Position numbers and translations under genes: made by a program. 64,000 nucleotides of DNA. Origin: Paenibacillus ginsengihumi DSM 21568. GTDB lineage: Bacteria > Bacillota > Bacilli > Paenibacillales > NBRC-103111. Shown one piece after another: positions 62,332 to 64,000 of the stretch. Where the stretch lies: positions 1-64,000 of the forward strand of contig NZ_KB905559.1 of the NCBI RefSeq assembly GCF_000380965.1, given 5' to 3'. The notes under the pieces were generated by a model. The model saw only the letters and a program-made list of their open reading frames with translations, had not been told where the DNA came from and searched no databases. Position 1 is the first letter of the stretch; every line of letters starts with the position of its first letter.

Positions 62332-63228
62332 CTAATGGTCATTTGCTAATATCATGCGTTTGATCTCTGCCAAGCTTTCCGTTATATTGTACTGCGGCGA
62401 CCAGCCGAGCACGTCCCGGGCTTTGCTGATATCCATGTGGTAGGTCATCGCATCTTCCTTAGCCTGCTCCTCGAAGACGAGATTGCCTTGATTATGGAAG
62501 GCGTCATTGACCGCTTCCGCAAGCGCGACATAAGAGATAGGCTGCTTCATGCCGATATTGAAGGCGCCTGTGACATCAGCTTGTTGCACCGCCTTGCGAA
62601 TCGCATGAACAGCGTCTTTGACATAGAGGTACTGTCGCGATCCCGTCCCACGGCCGAAAATACGAATGGCTTCATGACGGGACGCCCGGTTCACAAAAAT
62701 CCCGAACGCCCGGCTCACATGCTCTCCAACGCCGATAATCGGCGGCATTCTTAACGTCTTGATCGCCATCCCGTACCTGGCGTTATAATATTCCGCCAGC
62801 ATCTCCACCGCCGCCTTGGAGTAGCCGTACAGCGTGCCCGGCTTCATGGGCTGGTCTTCTTTCCAGGGGAGCCGGTCAAAATCGGAATACACCGTGATCG
62901 ATGAGATGATGACGATATTGCGGATCTGATTGCGGCGGCATGCCTCGAGCAAATTGGACGTCATCGTAACATTCGGCAAATACGTCTCCAAACGGTCCGG
63001 CCCTGTGCGGACAGCCGCCATATGGATGAGCGCATCGGCGCCTTCCGTCAGGGGCAGCAAACTGTCCAGCGAGTAGTCGGTATATCGATAGCTGTACTCC
63101 GTGGCGCCAACCGCATATTTGTCGATGCCCTTTCGCTGGCCCAGCACCGCATACTTGTCTTTGTCCGTGTTCATGGCAAGCAACCACTGCCCTATAAACC
63201 CTGTCGCACCCGTGATGACAATGTTCAT
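62332..63228 (-). CDS. NAD-dependent epimerase/dehydratase
   Basis: 298 aa extended SDR. TGATGFIGQWLL NAD motif, IISSITVYSDFD, and an intact catalytic YGYSK. Probably makes a UDP-sugar for the same polymer. The next gene starts 2 nt after its stop; tight operon. Confidence 0.88.
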   Translation of the reverse strand: MNIVITGATGFIGQWLLAMNTDKDKYAVLGQRKGIDKYAVGATEYSYRYTDYSLDSLLPLTEGADALIHMAAVRTGPDRLETYLPNVTMTSNLLEACRRNQIRNIVIISSITVYSDFDRLPWKEDQPMKPGTLYGYSKAAVEMLAEYYNARYGMAIKTLRMPPIIGVGEHVSRAFGIFVNRASRHEAIRIFGRGTGSRQYLYVKDAVHAIRKAVQQADVTGAFNIGMKQPISYVALAEAVNDAFHNQGNLVFEEQAKEDAMTYHMDISKARDVLGWSPQYNITESLAEIKRMILANDH

Positions 63229-63238
63229 TCGAGGCTCC

Positions 63239-64000
63239 TTAGTTGGCGGCTATGAAATAGCCGATTTTTTCATACTGGTTGTTGACCGGCCGTACCTTGG
63301 CGCCATTCTCATAGTACCAATGCTGGCACAAGTGCTCCGGAACGAGAAATTTCTCCTTCTGCACAACGGCATTCGGCAATTCGCAAAAAAATTCAAGCTT
63401 GAATGAGCCTTTGCCGTGAAAGACGGGCGTGACCGGCGATTTCAAGCGGCCGGTCAAATGCTCCAAGGTCAGCTTGAGCAGATTAAACGAAGTGTAGTAG
63501 CTTAGCAGCTTCCACATATGGCAGCCGTCCAGACGCGGGGTCGTCTCGATGATCTTAGGCTCATCGCCCTTCAATTTCATCTGAAAATATAACGGGCCGT
63601 TCTTGATGGACAGCTTCTCGGCTGTGCGGCTTACCAGGCTGAACAGCTGATCCAGCATTCCTTCATGGACTGCTCTGGAGGGAACGACATGCTCGCGCAC
63701 CAGCCCTCCTTCAAACTGCGTCCAGCAATTTCGGTCGGAAGGAATCAGGAAGACGAGCTGCCCATCGATAAAATAAGCGTTGACGGAAATTTCCGGTCCG
63801 TCGATATATTCTTCGATAATCACTTTCCCCGTCCGGGAATAGCTTTTGGACATCGCGAACGTTTCCCGAAATTCATCCTCGTTTTTGATCAGCCGAACTC
63901 CGCGCTGCCCTTGCGAATCGACGGGCTTCATAATGAAAGGATATTCGAGGCGGACCGGCTCATCCGGCTGCTCGAGAATTTGAAATTGAATGTTGCCTGC
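63239..64000 (-). CDS. ATP-grasp enzyme, C-terminal part (runs off the right edge)
   Basis: 254 aa visible, frame open to the edge. YPFIMKPVDSQGQRGVRLIK is an ATP-grasp lysine site; GKVIIEEYIDGPEISVNAYF and EPKIIETTPRLDGCHMWKLL give metal-binding residues. ATP-grasp ligases of this type join amino acids or carboxylates to sugar nucleotides or peptides, so it may modify the polymer. The N-terminus is outside the window. Confidence 0.85.
   Translation of the reverse strand, partial: AGNIQFQILEQPDEPVRLEYPFIMKPVDSQGQRGVRLIKNEDEFRETFAMSKSYSRTGKVIIEEYIDGPEISVNAYFIDGQLVFLIPSDRNCWTQFEGGLVREHVVPSRAVHEGMLDQLFSLVSRTAEKLSIKNGPLYFQMKLKGDEPKIIETTPRLDGCHMWKLLSYYTSFNLLKLTLEHLTGRLKSPVTPVFHGKGSFKLEFFCELPNAVVQKEKFLVPEHLCQHWYYENGAKVRPVNNQYEKIGYFIAAN

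Noticed and set aside
1-64000. tRNA or rRNA genes
   Set aside because: No cloverleaf-like or rRNA-like segment was noticed by eye; a covariance search was not possible.

Overview
The window reads as a chromosomal segment of a GC-rich spore-forming Bacillota, most like Paenibacillus. The pointers are strong AGGAGG-type ribosome sites, an AbrB-family regulator, a SinR-like repressor, a PrkA sporulation-type kinase, a YesM/YesN two-component pair and ManNAcA-type wall or capsule polysaccharide genes. The genus is inference; no rRNA or tRNA gene was seen.

Positions 1-24290 are the right-hand part of a prophage; its left end lies outside the window. Nearly all of its genes are on the minus strand. 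In transcription order they are: zinc-ribbon protein, small ORF, HNH nuclease, ParB-like/DNA methyltransferase, terminase small and large subunits, portal, prohead protease, HK97 capsid, connectors with an inserted SGNH hydrolase, tail tube, G/GT chaperones with a -1 frameshift, tape measure, tail and fibre proteins, holin and amidase. The tape-measure gene is split by a 1181-nt intron, probably group I, that carries a GIY-YIG endonuclease; I could place both splice points, and joining them restores a 985-aa protein. One plus-strand membrane 'moron' gene (10327-10530) has its own terminator. A large serine recombinase (22642-24279) ends about 10 bp from a host prkA gene that is cut off after codon 288. 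The element therefore sits inside prkA, and attR is near 24280-24292.

Positions 24.3-41.7 kb are host chromosome: the prkA 5' part, glycerol-1-phosphate dehydrogenase (araM), a DUF2161 nuclease-like gene followed by a 43-bp tandem repeat, an FAD oxidoreductase, an MFS transporter, and a CUT1-type sugar ABC system. The ABC binding-protein gene is separated from its two permease genes by a convergent nuclease-like gene. Divergent from the permeases is a probable operon of YesM-like kinase, YesN-like regulator, membrane coiled-coil protein and phosphodiester glycosidase.

Positions 41.7-51.8 kb mix regulators and small genes: a UDP-sugar epimerase-like protein lacking the catalytic Tyr, a cluster of TGATAC/GTATCA operator-like sites, an alpha/beta-hydrolase fused to a BTAD-type transcription factor with two missing catalytic residues, an AbrB-like protein, trmL, an OmpR-type regulator, serC, a SinR-like repressor, a truncated VanZ, and several proteins under 60 aa that are easy to miss.

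Positions 51.9-64 kb form a minus-strand polysaccharide locus: galU, UDP-GlcNAc 2-epimerase, UDP-ManNAc dehydrogenase, flippase, polymerase, three glycosyltransferases, the initiating sugar transferase, an epimerase/dehydratase and an ATP-grasp enzyme running off the right edge. Together these suggest a Wzx/Wzy-dependent polymer containing ManNAcA. A dispersed intergenic repeat (about 88 bp) occurs at 27.5 kb and again at 58.1 kb, where it supplies the stop codon of a glycosyltransferase.
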